A DNA stretch of 64,000 nt from the NCBI GenBank assembly GCA_029747015.1, contig JAKOGI010002156.1:1-64000 (forward strand), in the 5' to 3' direction. Position 1 is the stretch's first letter. Each line of letters starts with the position of its first letter. The stretch is from Carnegiea gigantea. Taxonomy: Eukaryota; Streptophyta; Magnoliopsida; Caryophyllales; Cactaceae. The position numbers and the translations under genes were made by a program. The notes beneath the pieces are model-generated. The model saw nothing but the letters and a program-made list of their open reading frames with translations, searched no databases and was not told the DNA's origin. Positions 22,625-36,068 of this stretch are shown piece by piece.

Positions 22625-23405
22625 TATGTAATCTTCATGTAATATATTTTCATTATTTTTATTATAAAAATTCACAGAATAAGTACTACAGATAACTATT
22701 ATTTTCTCTTGTCTAGAAATAAAATATTTAAAATTAATTATCTCCTTCCCTTTTTTTTTTAAATAGGAAAACATTCCTATGTTATTTGTCTTAAAAAAAA
22801 GGAATTATGAGTTGAATAACAAAAGTAAGTCAAATCTTGTATTACAAATAACTAATCTTAATGTTTAAATATTAAAACTAATTAAAATTATCATTTACAA
22901 TATAGCAGTGAACTCCAAACAAATAAAACATATCGTCTAATTTTTACTATATATACTACTTATAAACTATTTTACTTTTTATTATTAGGATTCATAGATA
23001 TCTTTATATAATAAATTAATTATGTAATCTTCAAGTAATATATTTTAGGTATTTTTAGTATTAAAATTCACAAAATAAGTACTATAGATAGCTATTATTT
23101 TCTCTTCTCTAGAAATAAAATATTTAAAATTAATTATGTCCTTTTCTTCTTTTTTTTTTTTAATAGGAAAACAATCCTATGATATTGTCAAAAAAAAGGA
23201 ATCATGAGTTGAATAATAAAAGTACATCATATATTGTATTACAAATAATTAATCTTAATATCTAAATATTAAAACTAATTAAAATCATCATTTAGAATAT
23301 AGCAGTGAACTTCAAACAAATAAAACGTATTTTATAATTTTTACTATATATAATACTTATAAATTATTTTGCTTTTTATTATTAGGACTCATAAATATAA
23401 CTTAT
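22625..23405. repeat. Tandem duplication, 2 units of 396 bp
   Basis: Unit 1 starts TATGTAATCTTCATGTAATA at 22625 and unit 2 starts TATGTAATCTTCAAGTAATA at 23021. They stay alignable through GAAATAAAATATTTAAAATT, ATAGGAAAACA and ATATAGCAGTGAACT to the end of unit 2. Divergence by eye is roughly 10 percent with small indels. It is non-coding and AT-rich. Confidence 0.88.
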
Positions 23406-23815
23406 AAATGTAACTAAAATTTTCTATCCTCCACAGAATAATTTAAACATAATTACTTACTCTTTTTAGGAATGAACTTCATCATTATCTTTCTAATATA
23501 TGCATAAAAATTGATGCTGATGTTTTCAATGTTGAATATGGTTTGTTTTTATAATTTTATCTGCAAATAATATTTATTTCTAAACATGTTAACATTTTCA
23601 ACTTTATATATATAATTTATTGGGTGATCTTTTATTTTTTTTTAAAATTTAACTATATAACGTATTGGCCTATGGAAATTGATGAGATAAAAAATGGTTA
23701 TGGGCGGTGCACCAACGGTTAAACTGAACAAAGGAAATTACAGGAGTTGTGACATTGAGGCAAGTATGGGATTGAATTTTTTTCTCCCAAAAAAAACTAA
23801 AAATAACCTAAAGGG
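23406..23815. other. AT-rich spacer
   Basis: Nothing supportable. Confidence 0.5.
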
Positions 23816-23828
23816 TAAGATTTATGTT

Positions 23829-23927
23829 TTTTTTTTATTCGCTTCAAATGAGCCAAGAAGGCAGTACAATACAATAAGGGGAAAGAGAATCGAACCCGAG
23901 ACCTAATGTACTCAGGACCTCAATGAC
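23829..23927 (-). mobile_element. SINE (about 99 bp) with 13-bp target duplications
   Basis: On the minus strand it carries a B-box-like GGTTCGATTC (within CTCGGGTTCGATTCTC) and ends in an A-rich tail. The direct repeat TAAGATTTATGTT lies at 23816-23828 and 23928-23940. That length and the poly(A) tail next to one copy fit LINE-machinery insertion of a pol III transcript. The body is short and probably 5'-truncated, since the A box is not clear. Confidence 0.78.
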
Positions 23928-23940
23928 TAAGATTTATGTT

Positions 23941-26269
23941 GCAAAATGATTAACGGTTTATAAGCACTAATGTTTGAGATTTTAGAAACTGAGGAGAGTT
24001 TCTCAACCTCTTATACATTTTTACATTTATTATATAAACATTTGGGATGTACTTTGCTTACATGCCTATATGTGATTCTCTGTCATGGGATCATATATGC
24101 ATGTGATAAGACATATGAGATAGAGGTAAATTGTGGCAGTATGGTATGATTAGCCCTCAAGTTGGATTACATGCATGACTTAGGAACAACAAATAAAAAT
24201 TTCACTTGTCGATTTGGAAGTGGTCGTATAATCTATTAATCACATTGAAGTTCATTTAGCTTGGTTTCATAGGCGGTTCCAAAGGATGTTTATTACTACT
24301 ATATTAATAATTTGATTGTGGTTATTAGATTTGATGGCTCATCGTATGGTTTTGGATTGATTTTGACGGGGTTTCATGATATTTGAATTCTCATGTGATT
24401 CATTAAGTTTAAGTGGAATTAGGATGTTGTAAATCATGTTCTTTAGAAGTGTAATATCAGCATTCCTAAGTACCATTTTTGTACTACTATTGATCTTTCT
24501 TTTTTATTTTTTTCAATGTGGTTTCTGGTCCATTGATCATTATATCATACAAACCTACATAGGATTGTGATATAATCATAGCAAGCAGAGCGTATAATTT
24601 TTGTTATTGGAGGATGATTCAATACTTGCTAGACATCTAATTCTCTTGAGCCTAATATATGTACAACCCTATTTATGATGATTACCCTATTTATGATGAT
24701 TACGCAAAATTTTAATTGAGATTATTGACCTTATAATATTGATGGTCTTCTTGCGTCAATCCATGTTTCTTGTTGAAGGAACTCTCTCACAATTGTGATG
24801 AGTTCAATGGGGCAATAATTATATTTATTAGAGTTGTCCTACTTAAGAAATATGAATAATTGAAAGAGGGAGTATTCTACTCTTAATGTTTTTTTTTTTT
24901 AAAAAAATTTCATATATCATTTATATGATATACAAAAAGCTATATTATTATTATATATATATTTTTTTAATACGATGATATCACATTAAGATATATATTG
25001 GCAGCTAGTCATTATGATATATGACTAGCTAAGAACTTGGGTCCATATATTTTCTGTAAGCATGCTATAATTCATGATGATTAATTATGATGAGATCGGC
25101 CATGATTTTATGGTGATTATGTAAATGTGGGGGCCTCAATCAATACATGAATATTTCATGCATTTTTGAAGAGTTAGTATTCTTATTGGGGTAATTGGTA
25201 TCAATGCGGGGGTTATAACTATCCTCGTTGGGTTATAAATATGGCCATATGTATGCTTGAGTGATTATACATTTCATTAAAGTGACTCTCATGTGACTAA
25301 ATTATGTTGTACTAATACCATGGTGTGATATATCTTTTCGTAATGGTTTATAAGGCATGGGCTGTTACTTCATTATGAGAGTTCAATAATTGTTTAAGAT
25401 TTTATTGTGGTCATGTGAATATGAGGTTATGCTTTAATTATGAAGCGACTAATAACATGTTATAAATCACTTTGATGCATTGATTATGCTTTGAGAACAT
25501 ATGCCATAATGGTGAATATGATCTATATGTAGGCATTGAACTCCAGAATGATGATTGCATTATATGAATTTATGATTGACTAATTATGGTCATCTCTATA
25601 TGCCTATGTTTGGTAGAGAAACACATATTTTGTTGACATTAATCAGTTGAACGGTATTGTTAGTACTTTTGAGATGCTTGAACTTAACGTGTCTAACAGG
25701 GATGCTTATAAGTTGCACGTCATGGATCACAAAAAACGGTTATACTGTTTGAGATGTTATGTGTGAAATACCATGCTTATTAATATGTCATGTTAACTAT
25801 TGATTGATGAAAGAGCATGGTTAATTTGAGTTATTCAATATACTCAAATATTGTTCCTTTTCTCAGGTTTATCTTAGGGACAAGGCCATTGAAATATATT
25901 GCTCAAAAAAGGTGATTTAATTAGCACAAGGAGCCAATTTTTTATTGATGGAAGAGCCGAAAGATCAATATATATCATATTTTCCATTGACAGAACTCTT
26001 GAAGATGGAGTTCTATTCTAGCATTTATTTTGCTAGTTATATCGATTTATATCAAATGTGAAGACTAGCTCCACATTTAAACTATTCAAGGAATGTACTC
26101 AAAAAAGTTCATATACATCATCCAAAGCATATATGCTATGATGAAGCAACCACGATCGTAAATTATAGAGAGTATTTCAAATTGTTGATTCATGATGCAT
26201 TAAGAGGATGGCAAAAAGGTTATGTAAAGTATGTGACAATGAAGTTAGCCAACATAAGAAGAGATTGAC
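23941..26269. other. AT-rich region upstream of the Ty3/gypsy relic
   Basis: I find no readable domain, LTR matching the 3' candidate, or TIR pair. It may contain the eroded 5' LTR and gag of the element that follows. Confidence 0.4.
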
Positions 26270-29200
26270 ATGGAGTCAATCATAACATTGAGTAGATTGA
26301 GATTGGAGCCTAAAAATAAGTCACCACAAAGAACCCAAACTCCACAAAAGCCTCAATCACCTCAAAATAGACCTAATCCTAGTCTCTTAAGCACTAGAAG
26401 ATGCTTTAAGTGCCAAGGACTTGGACACATTGCCGCGGGCTGCCCAATCAGCAAAGTGATCACCTTAGCCGAATGGGAAGCCGTGAAAGAACATGAGATT
26501 GAAGAAGAAAAATAGAAGGATGTAGGGGGTGATCTTGAGGAAACTCAAGAGGAGATAGAGAAGGAAGCAGATGAGGGCGAAATGTTGGTTTTACGAAGAA
26601 TTTTGAGTTGCCAGAACGGTGTCAAAGATGAGCAAAAGGAAAACATATTTCATTCCCGGTGCATGGTTTAAGGGAAGGTTTGCTCTATGACCATAGATGG
26701 AGGGAGTTGTGCCAATGTTGTTTCTCTTAGAATGATTGAGAATCTAGGCTTGCAAACTACGACCCATCCCCATCCTTACAACATCCAATGACTAAATCAA
26801 AGCAAGGGGTTACAAATTAACTCCTAGTGGCTCATTTCATTCTCCATTAGAAAGAACTACCAGGATGAGTTATGATGTCATGTTATCCCCATGGATGCAT
26901 GCCATACCTTATTAGGTAGGCCTTGGTTGTATGACAGGAAGGTGATGCACAATGGTTCTTGAACACATACTCCTTTTCCAAAGATGGGAAGAAAATCACC
27001 TTAGTTCCTTCATCCCCATCCGAGCTCCACAAAAGCAAACCACAAAAATGACCTGAACATTCTGATTTGCTTCTTACCTTTAGTGAACCTTTTTCAAAGG
27101 CCTCATACCATGAGTTTAAAGCTTTCAAAGAGTGGATTTTGAATGTTCGAGTGGAACCAGAAGCTCCCTTATCAAGCCATCCCATAGCCATTTCCCTAAT
27201 CCACCGTTTTAGTGACTTGTTTTCAGAGGAGATACCAACGGGCTTGCCTCCTAAAAGAGATATCCAACACCACATTGATCTTATTCCAGATTCTATCCTT
27301 CCAAACAAACTAGCTTATAGGACAAATCCTAAGGAAATAATGAAGATTCAAAGACAAGTTGAGGAACTAATGTCCAGAGGGCTAGTTCGTGAGTCTATAA
27401 GCCCTTGTATCGTACCTGCTTTACTAGTTCCTAAGAAGGATGGCAGCATGCGTATGTGTGTGGATAGCAAAGTCATTAACAAAATCACCATAAAGTATAA
27501 GTACCTCATACCTAGACTTAAGGATATGCTAGATGAATTGCATAGCTCACAAGTGTTTTCAAAGATTGATTTTCGAAGTGAAAACTACCAAATCAGAATA
27601 CGAGAGGGAGATGAATGGAAGACTGCATTCAAGACTAAAGGAGGGTTATATGAGTGGCTAGTTATGCCATTTAGTCTTTCCAATGCACCTAATACATTCA
27701 TGAGGTTAATAAATCAAATATTCAGACGTTATCTTGGGAAATTTGTGGTTGTTTACTTCGATGACATTCTGATTTATAGGAAGAGCATCAAGATCATCTA
27801 ATCCAGATCATGCTAGTTCTTGAACGAGAGAAGTTGTTTGGAAACCTTAAGAATGCACCTTTTTCACTCATAAGGTGACTTTCTTGGGTTACATTGTTTC
27901 TGGTCAAGGCACAAAGGCAGATGAGAGCAAGCTAGAGGCCATTCAGACATGGCCTATTCCACAAAGCATACATGACGTATGAAGCTTCCATGGGCTTGCA
28001 TCTTTTTACATAAGGTTTATAAGGAACTTTAGTACTATTATGGCTCCTATAACATAAGTGATTAAGGGTACTTCATTCAAATGGACCCCTAAAGCCCAAT
28101 CTGCCTTTGAGGAAGTTAAGAAGAAACTAACTCAAGCACCCGTAATAGCTTTCCCATGCTTTGAGAAAGTTTTTGAGGTTGAATGTGATACATCTGGAGT
28201 TAGAATAGATGGTGTTGTTACTTAGGAAGGTAAGCCATTAACCTTCTTTAGTGAAAAATTATGTGATTCAAGACGAAAGTATTTCACATATGATGAGGAG
28301 TTTTATGTGAGAGTGCGATGCTTAGAACATTGGAGTCATTATCTAGTGGCCAGTGACTTTATTTTGCATTCTGATCATGAAGTTTTGAAGTATATTTAAG
28401 GCCAACACAAGTTAAACTCACGTCATGCAAAAGGGGTTAAGTTCTCCAGTTATTTCACTTTACAATCAAGCACAAATCGAGAAAGCTCAATCAAGGAGCC
28501 AATGCATTATCAAAGGAGGTATTTGCTTCTGTTTCAATTAGATGCTTATGTTCTTAGGTTCGAGCATCTAAAATGTTTATATGCTGATGATGAGGACTTT
28601 GGGGAGTTGTATTCTATTTGTAAAAAACACCCCAAAGGTGATTTCTTGGTGCAACAAGGATTCTTGTTCAAGGGTATGCACTTGTGTGTTCCTAAGTGCA
28701 GTACTCATGAACTTTTGATTAGAGAGGTGCATGGAGGATTTTTAGCTGGCCATTTTAGGGAGAACAAGACTATAATCATGCTAATGGAGCATTACTATTG
28801 GCCAGGAATGGATAAAGACGTTTAGGACATCTTGAGGAGGTGTAGCACATGTCAAGTGGCTAAAAGCCATTCTTTACCTCATGACCTTTACACACCTCTA
28901 CTAGTCCCCACACCTCCATGGGTTGATGTAAGTATGGATTTCATACTATGCTTACCTAAAACCCAAAGGAATAATGATTCAATCTTTGTTGTGGTGGATA
29001 GGTTTTCCAAGATGGCACATTTCGCTTCATCCAACAAAACTAATGATGCTATGCACATCGCAGAGTTGTACTTCAAGGAGTTGACAAGGTTACATGGCAT
29101 TCCTAGTTCCATTGTTTCTGATAGGTATAGCAAGTTTCTTAGTTACTTTTGGATTATATTGTGGAAGAAATTAGGTAGTAAATTGAAGTATAGTACCACA

Positions 29201-29815
29201 TGCCATTCACAAACTGATAGGGAAACTGAAGTTACAATTTGAACCTTAGAAACCCTCCTAAGAGCTTTGATTAAACCTCATGCCAATACTTAGGATTTGC
29301 TGCTACCACATGCTAAATTTGCTTATAACAAAGCTCCTAGCAAGGCTACTGGTCTATCCCCATTTAAGATAGTTTATGAAAATGATCCCCTTAGTCCACT
29401 TGATCTCACTCCACGACCTTTAGATAAAAAGCCAAGTGCAAATGCAGTCACATGGGTAGAGGAAATCCAGAAGATCCATAAGTTAGTTAAGGGCAGAATA
29501 GAGGAAAGCAATGCATATTTCAAGCCTAAGTTAACAAGCATAGAAAGAGAAAGGCATTTTAGTAAGGAGATCTCGTTTGGATTCACTTAAGGAAGGAACT
29601 TTTTCCTCCAAAGCGCAAAAACAAGTTAATGCAAAGAGCTGAAAGTCCATTTGAGGTCTTGGAAAAGATAAATGACAATGCTTAGAAGGTTGATTTACCA
29701 GAAGACTTTGGTGTATCAACCACGTTCAATGTGGCAGATTTGAGCCCTTAATTTCTAGATGACTACCTAGCCGATTGGAGGATCAAATCTTCTCAACAAA
29801 GGGAGGATGATGGAG
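26270..29815 (+). pseudogene. Ty3/gypsy gag-pol polyprotein relic
   Basis: The CCHC knuckle RRCFKCQGLGHIAAGC lies at 26396-26443, then VITLAEWEAV. A protease-like IDGGSCANVVSL follows near 26695. RT spans about 27290-27790, with VPALLVPKKDGSMRMCVD and VVVYFDDILIY (about 27747-27776). RNase H follows in broken frames (about 28070-28500). The integrase zinc-binding region has H and C ligands (VHGGFLAGHF at about 28727; [10 protein letters not shown] at about 28835-28865). The catalytic core has [12 protein letters not shown] and IVSDRYSKF. The C-terminal end near 29705-29760 (FNVADLSP) fits chromovirus-like tails, but I see no chromodomain. In-frame stops at positions such as 26513, 28222, 28825 and 29240, and frame changes elsewhere, make it a pseudogene. 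Many stops are one transition away from Gln, Trp or Arg codons. Confidence 0.85.
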
Positions 29816-30197
29816 TCCCATCAAGCTAACCTAATGTTGATGCTCAAACAAGTCAAGGAAGTCTTAATTCACTAGCCAAGGTCCAAAAGATGCCCCACTT
29901 TTTGCAAGGGACTCAAGCAGATCCTTTCGGGTTCAAGGCAGATTACAAGTTCGGTTTTGTGTTCTTGATTACTTAGGCCCCCTTAAGGTTTAAGTCAAAT
30001 ATTTTTGCATATTCAGGTTTCCTAAGATGTAAATTGTCTAGTCCAAGTAAGAAAATTAAGTTAAATCAGGTGCACATTGAAGAAACAAGACCATGTTGCA
30101 AACCATGCTGACTTGAGTCTGGTTATGCTCGATTCTGTTTAGCTGAGATTCTAGGCCAGCAAAAGTTGATTTAAAAATGATTTCCTAATGGGGGGTA

Positions 30198-31073
30198 TGT
30201 ACACATCCTGACCTTTTGCCCCAAATAAGAAAATCAAGCCTAAATCAATTTCAAAGCAAAGAAATGCAGACCGGCCAGAACCGGTATCTTGCACCTAATT
30301 GGCTGCTGTGGTGGTTACTCCTTCTTTTTGCCTTCCAATCAGGGCCAAGGAGTATCATTGGTAGTTAAAAGTAGTTTGAAGTACAATCATAAGCCTTTTC
30401 AGCCCAGCCAAATGCAAGTCCAATGGGAATTAAGGAAAGAAAGGCAAGGATTTTCTGATTGGCTTGCCGTAAAGTACATGCTGGCAGTAACCTTTTCCTT
30501 TCTCCTCCATGTTCAAGCAGCCTTCTTAAGGCTAATTGAGGAGCTTAGGATGAGTTTAGGCTTTAAACTTTTGCTTTACAAGAATCATTACTTGTAATTA
30601 GTTTGCTTAATCATGCTTTGTATCTAAACTGGATATAAGATAGCTTTAAGCATGGTTAGAGGTTTCCTATGCATGAAGAAGCCTCCTAATCTTTTTACTA
30701 GGTAGTTTGGACAAGTATAAGCTTAGCAAATTGCTCTCATTGTAATCAGATTGTTTACACTATGAATAAGCAAGAGAGCTTTGCTCCTTTAAAAAAACTA
30801 AATTCTTACTTGCTGATCCCAGCTTAGGCCAAGTTATGTGGTAATCAAGTGAGCCTTAACTCTTAATAATGTGGTAGTTCTGTACCCTAGTTGAGGTTAA
30901 GGACATTAACCTTGATCTTGGTCGTGTTTCTATATCCAAGATTCAAATTTAGTTCTATCTTTCAATCCACATTACTCTCGAATTCACTCAAACTCAAGCC
31001 TAGAACTTAACTTGTTTTAGCTTAGCTTGCAATCCCCTTTGAGTATGAGTTTAGTTTGGCCATGTATCCATCA
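30198..31073 (+). repeat. Candidate 3' LTR of the Ty3/gypsy element
   Basis: A polypurine tract TAATGGGGGGTA directly precedes TGTACACATC. The segment contains an AATAAG polyadenylation-like site followed by R-like AGAGAGCTTTGCTCC (about 30762-30785) and ends near CCATCA. Without a second LTR the end is a best guess. Confidence 0.5.
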
Positions 31074-31320
31074 CTCCCCCACTCAATTTTGTGACGCCCT
31101 TGTCACAAATGGGCCTCCTTGCCTACCCTACCCATTGAAGTTCTAAGCGAGACATCGAAGTCTGGTCTGGGTTTGCTTTGACACAACTTGTAACGGGGCC
31201 ATTACCATCTTTTCAAAAGGTCAATCTGATGGGGTGTGCAGTACCACCGCTTATAAGCTCCGGGCCCTCCCATTACCTATTTGATGTAGGCCTCTTATCT
31301 GATGTGGGCTTGTTAAGGGT
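31074..31320 (+). repeat. Fragment of unknown moderately GC-rich repeat
   Basis: Higher-GC sequence with a small palindrome (GTGACGCCCTTGTCAC) and transposon-like wording such as TTGTAACGGGGCCATTACC. It abuts the microsatellite at 31323. I could not assign a family. Confidence 0.3.
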
Positions 31321-31322
31321 TG

Positions 31323-31585
<263 letters not shown>

Positions 31586-34500
31586 TAGGGGTGAGCCAAA
31601 AAAACCAAAACCAAAAACCGAATCGAAAAACCAAAAAATCCGAACCGAAAAACCGGTTAGCCGGATCGAATTTTATGAAATTTTCGGTTCGGTTAACCGA
31701 TCTAATTATTTTTCTCGGTTCACGGTTCGGTTTCGGTTCAGGGGAAAGATATTTTGGTTAACCGCAGTTAACCGATTCAAACCGAATTTTTTTTTTAATG
31801 GCAATAAATACTCAATAGTAATTCTAAATTTCCAAACCCTTTTGCCTTCGCCCTTCGGCTTCATTCAACCCTAAGTCTTTCGCAGTTCGCATAGTCGCCA
31901 CCACCACTCACTCACCAGCCTCTCGCCCTCGTCGCCAGTCATCCCACCGGCCATCAGACTGACCGGCGACTACAGCACAGCCACCCATCGGCCACCGTTC
32001 CTCTCTCTCTATTGTTTCCTCGCAGTTCGCATAGTCTGGACTCTGGATTCTGTTGCGTCTTGGTCTTGGTCGAGTCTTGGTCGCCGAATTCTGGGTTCTG
32101 TTCACATAGCCACCGTTTCTCAAGTGTTAGTCGCCGAATTCTGGATTCTGTTCACTCGCTGCCTTACCGTTTCTCATTGTTCACTCGCCGTATTCTCCTC
32201 AGGCTATGAGCCCGCGACGGTGAGCAGTGAGTACAATAGTTTCCCTTTTTTGTTTATGTGAATTACTTACAGTTAATAGTTGTATGGAAATTAATGTTGA
32301 TGGCATGCTCGAAGAACTTGATTTGTGTAAATTTCATATCTGTGGAAATTATTGTTCATGGCCAAGTAACCGGTTGTCGACTACTGGACTCTTCTTTGAG
32401 TTTTTCTATATTTTTTATTAGTGTTTGCTAAAATTGCTAGTTGCTACTTGGTTTCACACTTTTCAGTTTGTCATGGCAAGCTTTGAATAAATCAAGTTTT
32501 AGGTTAAAAGTGTTGAATACATCTCTTGATTCTCTTGTTAATTACTTAATTTGTCATGACTGTTGTATACTTGTTGACAGAAAGCTAAATTAAATCATGT
32601 AGGGTTGAACTCACTTAAAATCTTGTTAATTTGTCATGTTATATATATATACACTTTAATTTGTAGTTCATAATTATATTGAGCCATTGATTACATACAG
32701 TCGACAAGATTTCGTCGGATGTACCAATATGCGTCGAAGTAACAAGATGTATAATGATCATCTCCACTATGATTATAATGGCGGTCTTGCATGTTGACTA
32801 TCCTTTCATTATTTCTTTGAACGCACTTGCTCTATTTGACTATTTGCTTAATTCATGATTCTTTGAGTCCCTCTTGCGGCTATATTTTATCATATACTAT
32901 ATGAGTTTGACCCATAATTATTATAATTAATCATATAAAATTAACAAGTGCCCTCCAACCAAAAGTTTTAGGTTAAAAGTTTTAGGTTTTCTATTCAATG
33001 ACTTACTCCTTTGTTTGTAGAATACAAAGTTTTCAAGTTCGAGCAATGGTATGACCAATGTAAATGTTCCTATGAACATAATTGTTGATGATGATGACAC
33101 CAACTATATAGAGGAAGTGGCACCAACAAGGACCAAAAAAAGGTCATCAAAGGAGGCAAATTCTACTAGAAGTAAGGCAACTAAGCCACCTATACCCAAT
33201 GTAAGTACTTCATTCACTTCTGGAAAAAAGAGAAAGTCCATATATTGGAAGCATTTTGATGAAACCAATGTTGAAGGAGAGGTTGAATGCAAATATTATG
33301 AACAATTACTTCATGTGTATTCTAAAAATGGGACAAGTGTTATAAAAAATCATCTATAGAGATGCAAGAAATATCCTGCTAATGTGGATCAAAAACAAAA
33401 GTTGCTTAGTTTAAAACAAAAAGAGTTGTTAAAGAAGATGGGTCTATTGAGCATGTAAATGTTCCTTCTTGTTGGCAATTTGATCCAGAATTTAGTAGGA
33501 AATAGCTTGCTAAGATGATTATCATAGATGAAGTGCCTTTCATGTTTGTTGAAAGTGAGGGATTTCATGGTTTTTGCAAGAGTTTGCATCCAAATTTTGT
33601 TCCCCCTTCAAGACACACAAAGCTAGAGATTGTTATGCTCTTTTCATTGATGGAAAAAGGAAATTAAGTTGTCTTCAAGAGGATGTTTCACCACTGATAC
33701 TTGGACTTCAGGGCAAAATTTGAGTTATATGTGTCTCACTGCACATTTTATTGATGATGATTAGAATTTGCATAAAAGAACAATCAATTTTTGTCCCATT
33801 GGTGGCCACTCTGGTGAGCTTATTAGGAGAGCAGTTGAGAAGTATTTAATTGAATAGAATTTGAAAAATATTTTGACTGTGACAGTTAATAATGCAAGTT
33901 CAAATGATGTTGCTATTCAGTATTTGAAAAGAAGACTTAATCATTGGGGAACTGTCTTGGATGGTAATTATTTACATATGAGATGTGTAGCGCATATTTT
34001 GAATCTTATTGTAAAAGATGGATTAAAGGATCTTGATCCATCCATTGTCAAAATTCGATTGGCCGTAAGATTTGTGAGGTCTTCACCGGCAAGGTTAGAA
34101 AAGTTTAAGGCTTGTGTAGAAGAGGAAGGCATCAATGAAAAAGGTCTTGTTTGTTTAGATTTTGATACAAGATGGAACTCTACTTTTTTGATGCTTGAAT
34201 GTGCTTTGAAATTTAGAAAGGTATTTAGTAATTTAGAGTCAAAAGGTGGCCTTTACATTAAAGAAATGAGAAAACATGGTGGTTCACCTAATAATGATGA
34301 TTAGAAGAAAGTTGGTGCATTGTTACCCTTTTTGAGAATTTGTTATGACACAACTTTGAGGTTGTTTGGGTCTCTTTATGTGACGGGTAATTCTTATGTA
34401 CCCCAAATATATGGAGTTGGCTACTTGATATCGGGTTATTGTAACAATATGGATGAGAGCATTAGGAATATGACATATCAAATGAAAGCCAAATATGACA

Positions 34501-36068
34501 AGTATTGGACAAATGTTGATCATATTAATGTTTTATTGTTCATTGCTTTAGTCCTTGACCCAAGATACAAATTGGATTACGTTGAATGGGTGATAAGGAC
34601 TAATTATGATGATGAAAGTGCCAATATGTTGTTTCTTAAAGTCAAGTACACTTTAAGATCTTTGCTTGACTATTACTCATATAGTGTTCCTCTATCAAAG
34701 CGAAAAATGGAAATATCAAGTAGTGTCACTCCTTCTAGTGCTCCTTGTGATGTGGCCGGGCTCAAATGATGAACAAAGGATGGATGTTAACCAAGTTATG
34801 AGCATGAGATATAAGAAAAAGAAGGGAACTCTAGAAAGTGAAAAGAAAATTGAGTTAGTCAAGCATTGATGATTGTGAAGAGGGAAATGATGATGTATTT
34901 GAAATTTTGTAATTTTGGAAGGATCAACAAAAGAGATACCCTATTCTAGCCAAAATGGCTCGGGATGTGCTTGCTATGCCAGTTTCTACTGTGGCTTCTG
35001 AGTTCGCTTTTAGCACGGGGGATCGTGTTCTTGATTCTTTCCACACTTCCTTGACCCCTAGAATGGTGGAAGCTCTCATTTGTTGTCAAGATTAGTTAAG
35101 AAGGTCACATGATCCTCCTATAATAGAAGATACCTTTCTTGAGATGGAGGAATTGGAGAAAAGTGAGTTTTCTTATTCTCGTTTATTATTTATTCTTTTT
35201 TGTTATTATTTTTATAACTCTTAATAGTATATGTATAACCAAAATTTTATTTTAGGTATTAAAGACTTGGCTTTGGAGCAACCCACAATTATTATCGACG
35301 AGTCTATTGACGCTTCAAGTGATCTATGAATTGGAGCATTGGAGCTCTCAACTCTCTTGCGATGCAAACTTTAATTTGTAGTTTTTATTGGATATTGAGA
35401 TCCTTGATGTTTTATCCCCCATCCTTGGTTTGAAATATTTGTTGGAACTTTTAATTACTTATCCATGGTCTGTAACACTAACTAATCCCCCCATCCCTTC
35501 CCCCACCCCTTAAGTGTTAGAATTTTATATTTGAAGGCAAGTGCTAGTTCACCTAGTTGGCTACATGGCTTAGTTGGCTAACCATGGGGAAAAATGAGAT
35601 GGTGGACAACTGGACGCACGAAACTGAAAGTGTGCATTTTGACTTATGGAGTATGTAGAGAAATGTTGTTTTTTATCTTTTGTATTTTTGATGAGTTTGT
35701 TACTTTGTTTTGGTTCAAGGTAAACAAAAAATAAGTAAAAAGTTGCTACTAGTAAGAAACAAAGGTCATGAACACCACAATAACTAAGAATAGGAGATTC
35801 ATAGAAAAAACCCTCAAAAAAATATAAATTTAGGTGTATGGGGTTCGGTTAACCGTAAATCGAACCGAAATTGCGATTAACCGAACCAAAATTCCAATTA
35901 ACCGGGCCTTTTGGTTCGGTTTACGGTTCGGCTTTTTGTTGAACCGGCTTTTTTGGTTAACCAGTTTTCGGCTAACCGGTAATTTCGCTTTGGTTCACGG
36001 TTCGTATTTTTTCCGAACCGAAAAAACGATTAACCAGAAATCCGGTTAACTGACTTTGAGCACCTCTA
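31586..36068 (+). mobile_element. Formerly autonomous hAT transposon (4.48 kb)
   Basis: Left terminus TAGGGGTGAGCCAAAA; right terminus inverted, TAGAGGTGCTCAAAG. Both subterminal regions (31590-31790 and 35838-36060) are packed with GGTTCGGTT / AACCGAACC / GGTTAACCG motifs on both strands, as expected for transposase-binding arrays. ATATAC directly abuts both ends (31580-31585 and 36069-36074). This is 6 bp, short of the 8 bp expected, and low-complexity flanks make the duplication uncertain. The interior carries a complete but broken hAT transposase. Confidence 0.88.
33047..35329 (+). pseudogene. hAT transposase relic (BED finger, RNase H-like core, hATC)
   Basis: A RICESLEEPER/ZBED-like plant hAT transposase in pieces. 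A BED zinc finger (about 33215-33380) has IYWKHFDE and GTSVIKNHL; the second Cys of the CxxC pair reads Tyr (CKYY) and a TAG follows HL. The catalytic core has CFTTDTWTSGQNLSYMCLTAHF (about 33682-33750) and, near 33880, TVNNASSND, where the family has TVDNASSND: the second catalytic Asp is Asn. HMRCVAHILNLIVKDGL (about 33977-34025) and DTRWNSTF (about 34163) follow. The C-terminal hATC dimerisation segment (about 34933-35095) has YPILAKMARDVLAMPVSTVA. In-frame TAG/TGA codons at about 33357, 33505, 33763, 33856, 34304 and 35094, plus frame changes, inactivate it. A short intron may lie near 35165-35255. Confidence 0.9.

Larger units (their letters stand above)
26270..31073 (+). mobile_element. 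Decayed Ty3/gypsy LTR retrotransposon
   Basis: Domains in order on the plus strand: gag zinc knuckle, protease, reverse transcriptase, RNase H, integrase, non-coding tail and probable 3' LTR. This is the Ty3/gypsy order (integrase after RT/RNase H). Multiple in-frame stops and frame changes exclude activity. No 5' LTR was found; the element is probably 5'-truncated or eroded. Confidence 0.85.

Noticed and set aside
23694..23906. 70-codon frame with a conserved look
   Set aside because: It overlaps the SINE in antisense, and part of the frame is the SINE B-box region.
24000..26200. 5' LTR matching 30198-31073
   Set aside because: I looked for shared blocks (for example GGATATAAGATAGC and AAGCAAGAGAGC) upstream of the gag region and found none.
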